Positions 25,341 to 38,407 of a stretch of DNA of 64,000 bases are shown piece by piece. Both the position numbers and the translations under genes were made by a program. Position 1 is the stretch's first letter. Each line of letters opens with the position of its first letter. The notes beneath the pieces are model-generated. The model had not been told where the DNA came from and did no database searches. It worked only from the letters and a program-made list of their open reading frames with translations. The stretch spans positions 36,421,851 through 36,485,850 of the forward strand of contig NC_079877.1 of NCBI RefSeq assembly GCF_029227915.1, written 5' to 3'. Source of the DNA: Hydractinia symbiolongicarpus. Its lineage: Eukaryota; Cnidaria; Hydrozoa; Anthoathecata; Hydractiniidae.

Positions 25341-26556
25341 TACACTTTTGACTAAACAGGCCGAGTCCCGGATTTACGGGAATCGCGGATTTTTGTTTGC
25401 CAGCGATTAAACTTCTTTTATTCAGCGTCTCATCAAAAATGAAAACATTTTTGAAAACTAAAAGTCTCATGCGTTTTAGTGGTGAAAAAATAATTTAAAA
25501 AATCGTTCGGGAAATGAGTTTACTCACAGGGTACTTTCTTTGTATACATTCGACTATACGGGCCGAGTCCGGGATTTACGGGAATTCGCGGGTTTTTGTT
25601 TGCCGGCGATTAAACTTCTTTTATTCAGCGTCTCATCAAAAATGAAAACATTTTTGAAAACTACAAGTCTCATGCGTTTTGGTGGTGAAAAGATAATTTA
25701 AAAAATCGTTCTTGAAATGAGTTTACTCACAGGGTACTTTCTTTGTATATACTCGACTATACGGGCCAAGCACGGGATTTACGGGAATTCGCGGGTTTTT
25801 GTTTGCCGGCGATTAAACTTCTTTTATTCAGCGTCTCATCAAAAATGAAAACATTTTTGAAAACTACAAGTCTCATGCGTTTTAGTGGTGAAAAAATAAT
25901 TTAAAAAATCGTTCGGGAAATGAGTTTACTCCCTGGGTATTTTCTTTGTACACTTTTGACTAAACGGGCCGAGTCCCGGATTTACGGGAATCGCGGATTT
26001 TTGTTTGCCAGCGATTAAACTTCTTTTATTCAGCGTCTCATCAAAAATGAAAACATTTTTGAAAACTAAAAGTCTCATGCGTTTTAGTGGTGAAAAAATA
26101 ATTTAAAAAATCGTTCGGGAAATGAGTTTACTCACAGGGTACTTTCTTTGTATACATTCGACTATACGGGCCGAGTCCGGGATTTACGGGAATTCGCGGG
26201 TTTTTGTTTGCCGGCGATTAAACTTCTTTTATTCAGCGTCTCATCAAAAATGAAAACATTTTTGAAAACTACCAGTCTCATGCGTTTTGGTGGTGAAAAG
26301 ATAATTTAAAAAATCGTTCTTGAAATGAGTTTACTCACAGGGTACTTTCTTTGTATATACTCGACTATACGGGCCAAGCACGGGATTTACGGGAATTCGC
26401 GGGTTTTTGTTTGCCGGCGATTAAACTTCTTTTATTCAGCGTCTCATCAAAAATGAAAACATTTTTGAAAACTACAAGTCTCATGCGTTTTAGTGGTGAA
26501 AAGATAATTTTAAAAATTGTTCTGGAAATGAGTTTACTCCCTGAGTACTTTCTTTG
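25341..26556. repeat. 3-monomer higher-order repeat, 608 bp, two copies
   Basis: TACACTTTTGACTAAAC at 25341 and 25949 and GTTTTGGTGGTGAAAAG near 25681 and 26289 both give a 608-bp offset. One monomer of each unit has GGGAATCGCGG, one base shorter than GGGAATTCGCGG, which accounts for 608 in place of 609. A third TACAC monomer is at 26760. Confidence 0.8.
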
Positions 26557-26943
26557 TATACTTTTGACTATACGAGCCGAGTCCGGGATTTACGGGAAAT
26601 CGCGAGTTTTCGTTTGCCAGCGATTAAACTTCTTTTATTCCGCGTCTCATCAAAAATGAAAACATTTTTGAAAACTACAAGTCTCATGCGTTTTAGTGGT
26701 GAAAAAATAATTTAAAAAATCGTTCGGGAAATGAGTTTACTCCCTGGGTATTTTCTTTGTACACTTTTGACTAAACGGGCCGAGTCCCGGATTTACGGGA
26801 ATCGCGGATTTTTGTTTGCCAGCGATTAAACTTCTTTTATTCAGCGTCCCATCAAAAATTAAAACATTTTTGAAAACTACAAGTCGCATGCGTTTTAGTG
26901 GTGAAAAAATAATTTAAAAAATCGTTCGGGAAATGAGTTTACT

Positions 26944-27755
26944 CCCTGGGTAGTTTCTTTGTATACTTTTGACTATACGGGCCGAGTCCGGGATTTACGG
27001 GAAATCGCGGGTTTTCGTTTGCCAGCGATTAAACTTCTTTTATTCCGCGTCTCATCAAAAATGAGAACATTTTTGAAAACTACAAGTCTCATGCGTTTTA
27101 GTGGTGAAAAGATAATTTAAAAAATCGTTCTGGAAATGAGTTTACTAACAGGGTACTTTCTTTGTATATAATTGACTATACGGGCCAAGCCCGGGATTTA
27201 CGGGAAATCGCGCGTTTTCGTTTGCCGGCGATTAAACTTCTTTTATTCAGCGTCCCATCAAAAAATAAAACATTTTTAAAAACTACAAGTCTCATGCGCT
27301 TTAGTGGTGAAAAGATAATTTAAAAAATCGTTCGGGAAATGAGTTTACTCCCTGGGTAGTTTCTTTGTATACTTTTGACTATACGGGCCGAGTCCGGGAT
27401 TTACGGGAAATCGCGGGTTTTCGTTTGCCAGCGATTAAACTTCTTTTATTCCGCGTCTCATCAAAAATGAGAACATTTTTGAAAACTACAAGTCTCATGC
27501 GTTTTAGTGGTGAAAAGATAATTTAAAAAATCGTTCTGGAAATGAGTTTACTCACAGGGTACTTTCTTTGTATATATTTGACTATACGGGCCAAGCCCGG
27601 GATTTACGGGAAATCGCGCGTTTTCGTTTGCCGGCGATTAAACTTCTTTTATTCAGCGTCCCATCAAAAAATAAAACATTTTTAAAAACTACAAGTCTCA
27701 TGCGCTTTAGTGGTGAAAAGATAATTTAAAAAATCGTTCGGGAAATGAGTTTACT
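26944..27755. repeat. 2-monomer higher-order repeat, 406 bp, two copies
   Basis: P monomers with AAAAATGAGAAC (27063 and 27469) alternate with Q monomers having CCAAGCCCGGG and AAAAAATAAAACATTTTTAA. The units are 26944-27349 and 27350-27755. Confidence 0.8.
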
Positions 27756-30362
27756 CCCTGGGTATTTTCTTTGTATACTTTTGACTAAACGGGCCGAGTC
27801 CCGGATTTACGGGAATTGCGGATTTTCGTTTGCCAGCGATTAAACTTCTTTTATTCAGCGTCTCATCAAAAATGAAAACATTTTTCAAAACTACAAGTCT
27901 CATGCGTTTTAGTGGTGAAAAAATAATTTAAAAAATCGTTCGGGAAATGAGTTTACTCACAGGGTACTTTCTTTGTATACATTCGACTATACGGGCCGAG
28001 TCCGGGATTTACGGGAATTCGCGGGTTTTTGTTTGCCGGCGATTAAACTTTTTTTATTCAGCGTCTCATCAAAAATGAAAACATTTTTCAAAACTACAAG
28101 TCTCATGCGTTTTAGTGGTGAAAAGATACTTTAAAAAATCGTTCAGGAAATAAGTTTACTCCCTAGATTCTTTCTTTGTATACTTTTGGCTATACGGGCC
28201 GAGTCCGGGATTTAAGGGAATTCGCGGGTTTTCGTTTGCCGGCGATTAAACTTCTTTTATTCAGCGTCTCATCAAAAATGAAAACATTTTTGAAAACTAC
28301 AGGTCTCATGCGTTTTAGGCGTGAAAAGATAATTTAAAAAATCGTTCTTGAAATGAGTTTACTCACAGGGTACTTTCTTTGTATATACTCGACTATACGG
28401 GCCAAGCACGGGATTTACGGGAAATCGCGGGTTTTCGTTTGCCGGCGATTAAACTTCTTTTATTCAGCGTCTCATCAAAAATGAAAACATTTTTGAAAAC
28501 TACAAGTCTCATGCGTTTTAGTGGTGAAAAAATAATTTAAAAAATCGTTCGGAAAATGAGTTTACTCACAGGGTACTTTCTTTGTATACATTTGACTATA
28601 CGGGCCGAGTCCGAGATTTACTTGAATTCGCGGGTTTTTGTTTGCCGGCAATTAAACTTCTTTTATTCAGCGTCTCATCAAAAATGAAAACATTTTTGAA
28701 AACTACAAGTCTCATGCGTTTTAGTGGTGAAAAGATAATTTAAAAAATCGTTCTTGAAATGAGTTTACTCACAGGGTACTTTCTTTCTATATACTCGACT
28801 ATACGGGCCAAGCACGGGATTTACGGGAAATCTCGGGTTTTCGTTTGCCGGCGATTAAACTTCTTTTATTCAGCGTCTCATCAAAAATGAAAACATTTTT
28901 GAAAACTACAAGTCTCATGCGTTTTAGTGGTGAAAAGATAATTTAAAAAATCGTTCGGGAAATGAGTTTACTCCCTGGGTATTTTCTTTGTATACTTTTG
29001 ACTAAACGGGCCGGGTCCCGGATTTACGGGAATCGCGGATTTTTGTTTGCCAGCGATTAAACTTCTTTTATTCAGCGTCTCATCAAAAATGAAAACATTT
29101 TTGAAAACTAAAAGTCTCATGCGTTTTAGTGGTGAAAAGATAATTTAAAAAATCGTTCGGGAAATGAGTTTACTTCCTAGACACTTTCTTTGTATACTTT
29201 TGGCTATACGGGCCGAGTCCGGGATTTACGGGAATTCGCGGGTTTTCGTTTGCCGGCGATTAAACTTCTTTTATTCAGCGTCTCATCAAAAATGAAAACA
29301 TTTTTGAAAACTACAAGTCTCATGCGTTTAAGTGGTGAAAAGATAATTTAAAAAATCGTTCTGGAAATGAGTTTACTCGCAGGGTACTTTCTTTGTATAC
29401 TTTCGACTATACGGACCGAGTCCGGGATTTACGGGAAATCGCGGGTTTTCGTTTGCCGGCGATTAAACTTCTTTTATTCAGCGTCTCATCAAAAATGAAA
29501 ACATTTTTGAAAACTACAAGTCTCATACGCTTTAGTGGTGAAAAAATAATTTAAAAAATCGTTCGGGAAATGAGTTTACTCCCTGGGTATTTTCTTTGTA
29601 TACTTTTGACTATACGGGCCGAGTCCCGGATTTACGGGAATTCGCGGGTTTTCGTTTGCCAGCGATTAAACTTCTTTTATTCAGCGTCTCATAATAAATG
29701 AAAACATTTTTGAAAACTACAAGTCTCATGAGTTTTAGTGGTGAAGAGATAATTTAAAAAATCGTTCTTGAAATGAGTTTACTCACAGGGTACTTTCTTT
29801 GTATATACTCGACTATACGGGCCAAGCACGGAATTTACGGGAAATCGCGGGTTTTCGTTTGCCGACGATTAAACTTCTTTTATTCAGCGTCTCATCAAAA
29901 ATGAAAACATTTTTGAAAACTACAAGTCTCATGCGTTTTAGTGGTGAAAAAATAATTTAAAAAATCGTTCGGGAAATGAGTTTACTCACAGGGTACTTTC
30001 TTTGTATACATTCGACTATACGGGCCGAGTCCGGGATTTACGGGAATTCGGGGGTTTTTGTTTGCCGGCGATTAAACTTCTTTTATTCAGCGTCTCATCA
30101 AAAATGAAAACATTTTTGAAAAGTACAAGTCTTATGCCTTTTAGTGGTGAAAAAATAATTTAAAAAATCGTTCGGGAAATGAGTTTACTCCCTGGGTAGT
30201 TTCTTTGTATACTTTTGACTATACGGCCCGAGTCCGGGATTTACGGGAAATCGCAAGTTTTCGTTTGCCAGCGATTAAACTTCTTTTATTCCGCGTCTCA
30301 TCAAAAATGAAAACATTTTTGAAAACTACAAGTCTCATGCGTTTTAGTGGTGAAAAGATAAA
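27726..30362. repeat. 2637-bp (13-monomer) tandem duplication, copy 1
   Basis: Identity with the next block begins at 27726/30363; the base before it differs. Private tags kept in both include CAGGAAATAAG (28144 and 30781), ATTTACTTGAATTCG, CTTTCTATATACTCG, CCGGGTCCCGG, the deletion variant CTCATAATAAATG (29691 and 32328), GAAGAGATAAT, TTCGGGGGTTTTTG and ACGGCCCGAG. I saw no substitution between the copies. Confidence 0.93.
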
Positions 30363-32999
30363 TTAAAAAATCGTTCGGGAAATGAGTTTACTCCCTGGGT
30401 ATTTTCTTTGTATACTTTTGACTAAACGGGCCGAGTCCCGGATTTACGGGAATTGCGGATTTTCGTTTGCCAGCGATTAAACTTCTTTTATTCAGCGTCT
30501 CATCAAAAATGAAAACATTTTTCAAAACTACAAGTCTCATGCGTTTTAGTGGTGAAAAAATAATTTAAAAAATCGTTCGGGAAATGAGTTTACTCACAGG
30601 GTACTTTCTTTGTATACATTCGACTATACGGGCCGAGTCCGGGATTTACGGGAATTCGCGGGTTTTTGTTTGCCGGCGATTAAACTTTTTTTATTCAGCG
30701 TCTCATCAAAAATGAAAACATTTTTCAAAACTACAAGTCTCATGCGTTTTAGTGGTGAAAAGATACTTTAAAAAATCGTTCAGGAAATAAGTTTACTCCC
30801 TAGATTCTTTCTTTGTATACTTTTGGCTATACGGGCCGAGTCCGGGATTTAAGGGAATTCGCGGGTTTTCGTTTGCCGGCGATTAAACTTCTTTTATTCA
30901 GCGTCTCATCAAAAATGAAAACATTTTTGAAAACTACAGGTCTCATGCGTTTTAGGCGTGAAAAGATAATTTAAAAAATCGTTCTTGAAATGAGTTTACT
31001 CACAGGGTACTTTCTTTGTATATACTCGACTATACGGGCCAAGCACGGGATTTACGGGAAATCGCGGGTTTTCGTTTGCCGGCGATTAAACTTCTTTTAT
31101 TCAGCGTCTCATCAAAAATGAAAACATTTTTGAAAACTACAAGTCTCATGCGTTTTAGTGGTGAAAAAATAATTTAAAAAATCGTTCGGAAAATGAGTTT
31201 ACTCACAGGGTACTTTCTTTGTATACATTTGACTATACGGGCCGAGTCCGAGATTTACTTGAATTCGCGGGTTTTTGTTTGCCGGCAATTAAACTTCTTT
31301 TATTCAGCGTCTCATCAAAAATGAAAACATTTTTGAAAACTACAAGTCTCATGCGTTTTAGTGGTGAAAAGATAATTTAAAAAATCGTTCTTGAAATGAG
31401 TTTACTCACAGGGTACTTTCTTTCTATATACTCGACTATACGGGCCAAGCACGGGATTTACGGGAAATCTCGGGTTTTCGTTTGCCGGCGATTAAACTTC
31501 TTTTATTCAGCGTCTCATCAAAAATGAAAACATTTTTGAAAACTACAAGTCTCATGCGTTTTAGTGGTGAAAAGATAATTTAAAAAATCGTTCGGGAAAT
31601 GAGTTTACTCCCTGGGTATTTTCTTTGTATACTTTTGACTAAACGGGCCGGGTCCCGGATTTACGGGAATCGCGGATTTTTGTTTGCCAGCGATTAAACT
31701 TCTTTTATTCAGCGTCTCATCAAAAATGAAAACATTTTTGAAAACTAAAAGTCTCATGCGTTTTAGTGGTGAAAAGATAATTTAAAAAATCGTTCGGGAA
31801 ATGAGTTTACTTCCTAGACACTTTCTTTGTATACTTTTGGCTATACGGGCCGAGTCCGGGATTTACGGGAATTCGCGGGTTTTCGTTTGCCGGCGATTAA
31901 ACTTCTTTTATTCAGCGTCTCATCAAAAATGAAAACATTTTTGAAAACTACAAGTCTCATGCGTTTAAGTGGTGAAAAGATAATTTAAAAAATCGTTCTG
32001 GAAATGAGTTTACTCGCAGGGTACTTTCTTTGTATACTTTCGACTATACGGACCGAGTCCGGGATTTACGGGAAATCGCGGGTTTTCGTTTGCCGGCGAT
32101 TAAACTTCTTTTATTCAGCGTCTCATCAAAAATGAAAACATTTTTGAAAACTACAAGTCTCATACGCTTTAGTGGTGAAAAAATAATTTAAAAAATCGTT
32201 CGGGAAATGAGTTTACTCCCTGGGTATTTTCTTTGTATACTTTTGACTATACGGGCCGAGTCCCGGATTTACGGGAATTCGCGGGTTTTCGTTTGCCAGC
32301 GATTAAACTTCTTTTATTCAGCGTCTCATAATAAATGAAAACATTTTTGAAAACTACAAGTCTCATGAGTTTTAGTGGTGAAGAGATAATTTAAAAAATC
32401 GTTCTTGAAATGAGTTTACTCACAGGGTACTTTCTTTGTATATACTCGACTATACGGGCCAAGCACGGAATTTACGGGAAATCGCGGGTTTTCGTTTGCC
32501 GACGATTAAACTTCTTTTATTCAGCGTCTCATCAAAAATGAAAACATTTTTGAAAACTACAAGTCTCATGCGTTTTAGTGGTGAAAAAATAATTTAAAAA
32601 ATCGTTCGGGAAATGAGTTTACTCACAGGGTACTTTCTTTGTATACATTCGACTATACGGGCCGAGTCCGGGATTTACGGGAATTCGGGGGTTTTTGTTT
32701 GCCGGCGATTAAACTTCTTTTATTCAGCGTCTCATCAAAAATGAAAACATTTTTGAAAAGTACAAGTCTTATGCCTTTTAGTGGTGAAAAAATAATTTAA
32801 AAAATCGTTCGGGAAATGAGTTTACTCCCTGGGTAGTTTCTTTGTATACTTTTGACTATACGGCCCGAGTCCGGGATTTACGGGAAATCGCAAGTTTTCG
32901 TTTGCCAGCGATTAAACTTCTTTTATTCCGCGTCTCATCAAAAATGAAAACATTTTTGAAAACTACAAGTCTCATGCGTTTTAGTGGTGAAAAGATAAA
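30363..32999. repeat. 2637-bp (13-monomer) tandem duplication, copy 2
   Basis: Direct downstream copy of 27726-30362. Homology runs ten bases past the junction, then stops at 33010. The right part of this copy is also present nearly unchanged 19467 bp away (see 50731-52944). Confidence 0.93.
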
Positions 33000-33477
33000 T
33001 TAAAAAATCTTTCTGGAAATGACTTTACTCACAGGGTACTTTCTTTGTATATATTCGACTATACGGGCCAAGCCCGGGATTTAAGGGAAATCGCGCGTTT
33101 TCGTTTGCCGGCGATTAAACTTCTTTTATACAGCGTCCCATCAAAAATTAAAACATTTTTGAAAACTACAAGTCTCATGCGTTTTAGTGGTGAAAAAATA
33201 ATTTAAAAATCGTTCGGGAAATGACTTTACTCCCTGGGTAGTTTCTTTGTATACTTTTGACTATACGGGCCGAGTCCGGGATTTACGGGAAATCGCGGGT
33301 TTTCGTTTGCCAGCGATTAAACTTCTTTTATTCCGCGTCTCATCAAAAATGAGAACATTTTTGAAAACTACAAGTCTCATGCGTTTTAGTGGTGAAAAGA
33401 TAATTTAAAAAATCGTTCTGGATATGAGTTTACTCACAGGGTACTTTCTTTGTATATATTTGACTATACGGGCCAAG
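31264..33477. repeat. Dispersed 2.2-kb block, left copy
   Basis: Positions here match 50731-52944 at a constant 19467-bp offset. Anchors: GAAATCTCGGG 31464/50931, GACTAAACGGG 31637/51104, CATAATAAATG 32328/51795 and CGGCCCGAG 32861/52328. The intervening 17 kb has a different monomer order, so this is a displaced rather than a tandem copy. Confidence 0.8.
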
Positions 33478-33782
33478 CACGGGATTTACGGGAAATCGCG
33501 GGTTTTCGTTTGCGGGCGATTAAACTTCTTTTATTCAGCGTCTCATCAAAAATGAAAACATTTTTGAAAACTACAAGTCTCATACGCTTTAGTGGTGAAA
33601 AAATAATTTAAAAAATCGTTCGGGAAATGAGTTTACTCCCTGGGTATTTTCTTTGTATACTTTTGACTATACGGGCCGAGTCCCGGATTTACGGGAATTC
33701 GCGGGTTTTCGTTCGCCAGCGATTAAACTTCTTTTATTCAGCGTCTCATCAAAAATGAAAACATTTTTGAAAACTAAAAGTC

Positions 33783-35603
33783 TAATGCGTTTTAGTGGTG
33801 AAAAGATAATTTAAAAAATCGTTCGGGAAATGAGTTTACTCCCTGGGTATTTTCTTTGTATACTTTTGACTAAACGGGCCGGGTCCCGGATTTACGGGAA
33901 TCGCGGATTTTTGTTTGCCAGCGATTAAACTTCTTTTATTCAGCGTCTCATCAAAAATGAAAACATTTTTGAAAACTAAAAGTCTCATGCGTTTAAGTGG
34001 TGAAAAGATAATTTAAAAAATCGTTCTGGAAATGAGTTTACTCGCAGGGTACTTTCTTTGTATACTTTCGACTATACGGACCGAGTCCGGGATTTACGGG
34101 AAATCGCGGGTTTTCGTTTGCCGGCGATTAAACTTCTTTTATTCAGCGTCTCATCAAAAATGAAAACATTTTTGAAAACTACAAGTCTCATACGCTTTAG
34201 TGGTGAAAAAATAATTTAAAAAATCGTTCGGGAAATGAGTTTACTCCCTGGGTATTTTCTTTGTATACTTTTGACTAAACGGGCCGGGTCCCGGATTTAC
34301 GGGAATCGCGGATTTTTGTTTGCCAGCGATTAAACTTCTTTTATTCAGCGTCTCATCAAAAATGAAAACATTTTTGAAAACTAAAAGTCTAATGCGTTTT
34401 AGTGGTGAAAAGATAATTTAAAAAATCGTTCGGGAAATGAGTTTACTCCCTGGGTATTTTCTTTGTATACTTTTGACTAAACGGGCCGGGTCCCGGATTT
34501 ACGGGAATCGCGGATTTTTGTTTGCCAGCGATTAAACTTCTTTTATTCAGCGTCTCATCAAAAATGAAAACATTTTTGAAAACTAAAAGTCTCATGCGTT
34601 TAAGTGGTGAAAAGATAATTTAAAAAATCGTTCTGGAAATGAGTTTACTCGCAGGGTACTTTCTTTGTATACTTTCGACTATACGGACCGAGTCCGGGAT
34701 TTACGGGAAATCGCGGGTTTTCGTTTGCCGGCGATTAAACTTTTTTTATTCAGCGTCTCATCAAAAATGAAAACATTTTTGAAAACTACAAGTCTCATAC
34801 GCTTTAGTGGTGAAAAAATAATTTAAAAAATCGTTCGGGAAATGAGTTTACTCCCTGGGTATTTTCTTTGTATACTTTTGACTAAACGGGCCGGGTCCCG
34901 GATTTACGGGAATCGCGGATTTTTGTTTGCCAGCGATTAAACTTCTTTTATTCAGCGTCTCATCAAAAATGAAAACATTTTTGAAAACTAAAAGTCTAAT
35001 GCGTTTTAGTGGTGAAAAGATAATTTAAAAAATCGTTCGGGAAATGAGTTTACTCCCTGGGAATTTTCTTTGTATACTTTTGACTAAACGGGCCGGGTCC
35101 CGGATTTACGGGAATCGCGGATTTTTGTTTGCCAGCGATTAAACTTCTTTTATTCAGCGTCTCATCAAAAATGAAAACATTTTTGAAAACTAAAAGTCTC
35201 ATGCGTTTAAGTGGTGAAAAGATAATTTAAAAAATCGTTCTGGAAATGAGTTTACTCGCAGGGTACTTTCTTTGTATACTTTCGACTATACGGACCGAGT
35301 CCGGGATTTACGGGAAATCGCGGGTTTTCGTTTGCCGGCGATTAAACTTCTTTTATTCAGCGTCTCATCAAAAATGAAAACATTTTTGAAAACTACAAGT
35401 CTCATACGCTTTAGTGGTGAAAAAATAATTTAAAAAATCGTTCGGGAAATGAGTTTACTCCCTGGGTATTTTCTTTGTATACTTTTGACTATACGGGCCG
35501 AGTCCCGGATTTACGGGAATTCGCGGGTTTTCGTTTGCCAGCGATTAAACTTCTTTTATTCAGCGTCTCATAATAAATGAAAACATTTTTGAAAACTACA
35601 AGT
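33783..35603. repeat. 3-monomer higher-order repeat, 607 bp, about three copies
   Basis: TCTAATGCG at 33783, 34390 and 34997 and CATGCGTTTAAGTGG near 33991, 34598 and 35205 give a fixed 607-bp period. Unit order: CATACGCTTT with GACTAAACGGGCCGGG, TCTAATGCG with the same tail, then GTTTAAGTGG with CTCGCAGGG and ACGGACCGAG. Two monomers per unit have GGGAATCGCGG, hence 609 minus 2. The third unit has CTGGGAATTTTC near 35056. The same 3-mer appears once each near 37.6, 40.5 and 46.8 kb. Confidence 0.85.
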
Positions 35604-38407
35604 CTCATGAGTTTTAGTGGTGAAAAGATAATTTAAAAAATCGTTCTTGAAATGAGTTTACTCACAGGGTACTTTCTTTGTATATACTCGACTATACGGG
35701 CCAAGCATGGAATTTACGGGAAATCGCGGGTTTTCGTTTGCCGACGATTAAGCTTCTTTTATTCAGCGTCTCATCAAAAATGAAAACATTTTTGAAAACT
35801 ACAAGTCTCATGCGTTTTAGTGGTGAAAAAATAATTTAAAAAATCGTTCGGGAAATGAGTTTACTCACAGGGTACTTTCTTTGTATACATTCGACTATAC
35901 GGGCCGAGTCCGGGATTTACGGGAATTCGCGGGTTTTTGTTTGCCGGCGATTAAACTTCTTTTATTCAGCGTCTCATCAAAAATGAAAACATTTTTGAAA
36001 ACTACAAGTCTCATGCGTTTTAGTGGTGAAAAGATAAATTAAAAAATCTTTCTGGAAACGACTTTACTCACAGGGTACTTTCTTTGTATATATTCGACTA
36101 TACGGGCCAAGCCCGGGATTTAAGGAAAATCGCGCGTTTTCGTTTGCCGGCGATTAAACTTCTTTTATACAGCGTCCCATCAAAAATTAAAACATTTTTG
36201 AAAACTACAAGTCTCATGCGTTTTAGTGGTGAAAAAATAATTTAAAAATCGTTCGGGAAATGACTTTACTCCCTGGGTAGTTTCTTTGTATACTTTTGAC
36301 TATACGGGCCGAGTCCGGGATTTACGGGAAATCGCGGGTTTTTGTTTGCCAGCGATTAAACTTCTTTTATTCCGCGTCTCATCAAAAATGAGAACATTTT
36401 TGAAAACTACAAGTCTCATGCGTTTTAGTGGTGAAAAGATAATTTAAAAAATCGTTCTGGAAATGAGTTTACTCACAGGGTACTTTCTTTGTATATATTT
36501 GACTATACGGGCCAAGCACGGGATTTACGGGAAATCGCGGGTTTTCGTTTGCCGGCGATTAAACTTCTTTTATTCAGCGTCTCATCAAAAATGAAAACAT
36601 TTTTGAAAACTACAAGTCTCATGCGTTTTAGTGGTGAAAAGATAAATTAAAAAATCTTTCTGGAAACGACTTTACTCACAGGGTACTTTCTTTGTATATA
36701 TTCGACTATACGGGCCAAGCCCGGGATTTAAGGAAAATCGCGCGTTTTCGTTTGCCGGCGATTAAACTTCTTTTATACAGCGTCCCATCAAAAATTAAAA
36801 CATTTTTGAAAACTACAAGTCTCATGCGTTTTAGTGGTGAAAAAATAATTTAAAAATCGTTCGGGAAATGACTTTACTCCCTGGGTAGTTTCTTTGTATA
36901 CTTTTGACTATACGGGCCGAGTCCGGGATTTACGGGAAATCGCGGGTTTTTGTTTGCCAGCGATTAAACTTCTTTTATTCCGCGTCTCATCAAAAATGAG
37001 AACATTTTTGAAAACTACAAGTCTCATGCGTTTTAGTGGTGAAAAGATAATTTAAAAAATCGTTCTGGAAATGAGTTTACTCACAGGGTACTTTCTTTGT
37101 ATATATTTGACTATACGGGCCAAGCACGGGATTTACGGGAAATCGCGGGTTTTCGTTTGCCGGCGATTAAACTTCTTTTATTCAGCGTCTCATCAAAAAT
37201 GAAAACATTTTTGAAAACTACAAGTCTCATGCGTTTTAGTGGTGAAAAAATAATTTAAAAAATCGTTCGGAAAATGAGTTTACTCACAGGGTACTTTCTT
37301 TGTATACATTCGACTATACGGGCCGAGTCCGAGATTTACGGGAATTCGCGGGTTTTTGTTTGCCGGCAATTAAACTTCTTTTATTCAGCGTCTCATCAAA
37401 AATGAAAACATTTTTGAAAACTACAAGTCTCATGCGTTTTAGTGGTGAAAAGATAATTTAAAAAATCGTTCTTCAAATGAGTTTACTCACAGGGTACTTT
37501 CTTTGTATATACTCGACTATACGGGCCGAGTCCGGGATTTACGGGAAATCGCGGGTTTTCGTTTGCCGGCGATTAAACTTCTTTTATTCAGCGTCTCATC
37601 AAAAATGAAAACATTTTTGAAAACTACAAGTCTCATACGCTTTAGTGGTGAAAAAATAATTTAAAAAATCGTTCGGGAAATGAGTTTACTCCCTGGGTAT
37701 TTTCTTTGTATACTTTTGACTAAACGGGCCGGGTCCCGGATTTACGGGAATCGCGGATTTTTGTTTGCCAGCGATTAAACTTCTTTTATTCAGCGTCTCA
37801 TCAAAAATGAAAACATTTTTGAAAACTAAAAGTCTAATGCGTTTTAGTGGTGAAAAGATAATTTAAAAAATCGTTCGGGAAATGAGTTTACTCCCTGGGT
37901 ATTTTCTTTGTATACTTTTGACTAAACGGGCCGGGTCCCGGATTTACGGGAATCGCGGATTTTTGTTTGCCAGCGATTAAACTTCTTTTATTCAGCATCT
38001 CATCAAAAATGAAAACATTTTTGAAAACTAAAAGTCTCATGCGTTTAAGTGGTGAAAAGATAATTTAAAAAATCGTTCTGGAAATGAGTTTACTCGCAGG
38101 GTACTTTCTTTGTATACTTTCGACTATACGGACCGAGTCCGGGATTTACGGGAAATCGCGGGTTTTCGTTTGCCGGCGATTAAACTTCTTTTATTCAGCG
38201 TCTCATCAAAAATGAAAACATTTTTGAAAACTACAAGTCTCATACGCTTTAGTGGTGAAAAAATAATTTAAAAAATCGTTCGGGAAATGAGTTTACTCCC
38301 TGGGTATTTTCTTTGTATACTTTTGACTATACGGGCCGAGTCCCGGATTTACGGGAATTCGCGGGTTTTCGTTTGCCAACGATTAAACTTCTTTTATTCA
38401 GCGTCTC
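35570..38407. repeat. 14-monomer higher-order repeat, copy 1 (2838 bp)
   Basis: Bounded by the CATAATAAATG tag at 35570 and 38408. Monomer order: ATAATA type, GCCGACGATTAAGC type, TACATTC type, then Q*-P*-T twice (Q* has GATAAATTAAAAAATCTTTC at 36033 and 36641), U (TTCGGAAAATGAG), V (TTCTTCAAATGAG), and the CATACGC/TCTAATG/GTTTAAG 3-mer plus one more CATACGC monomer. The inner Q*-P*-T triplet is tandemly duplicated at 608 bp. Confidence 0.85.
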
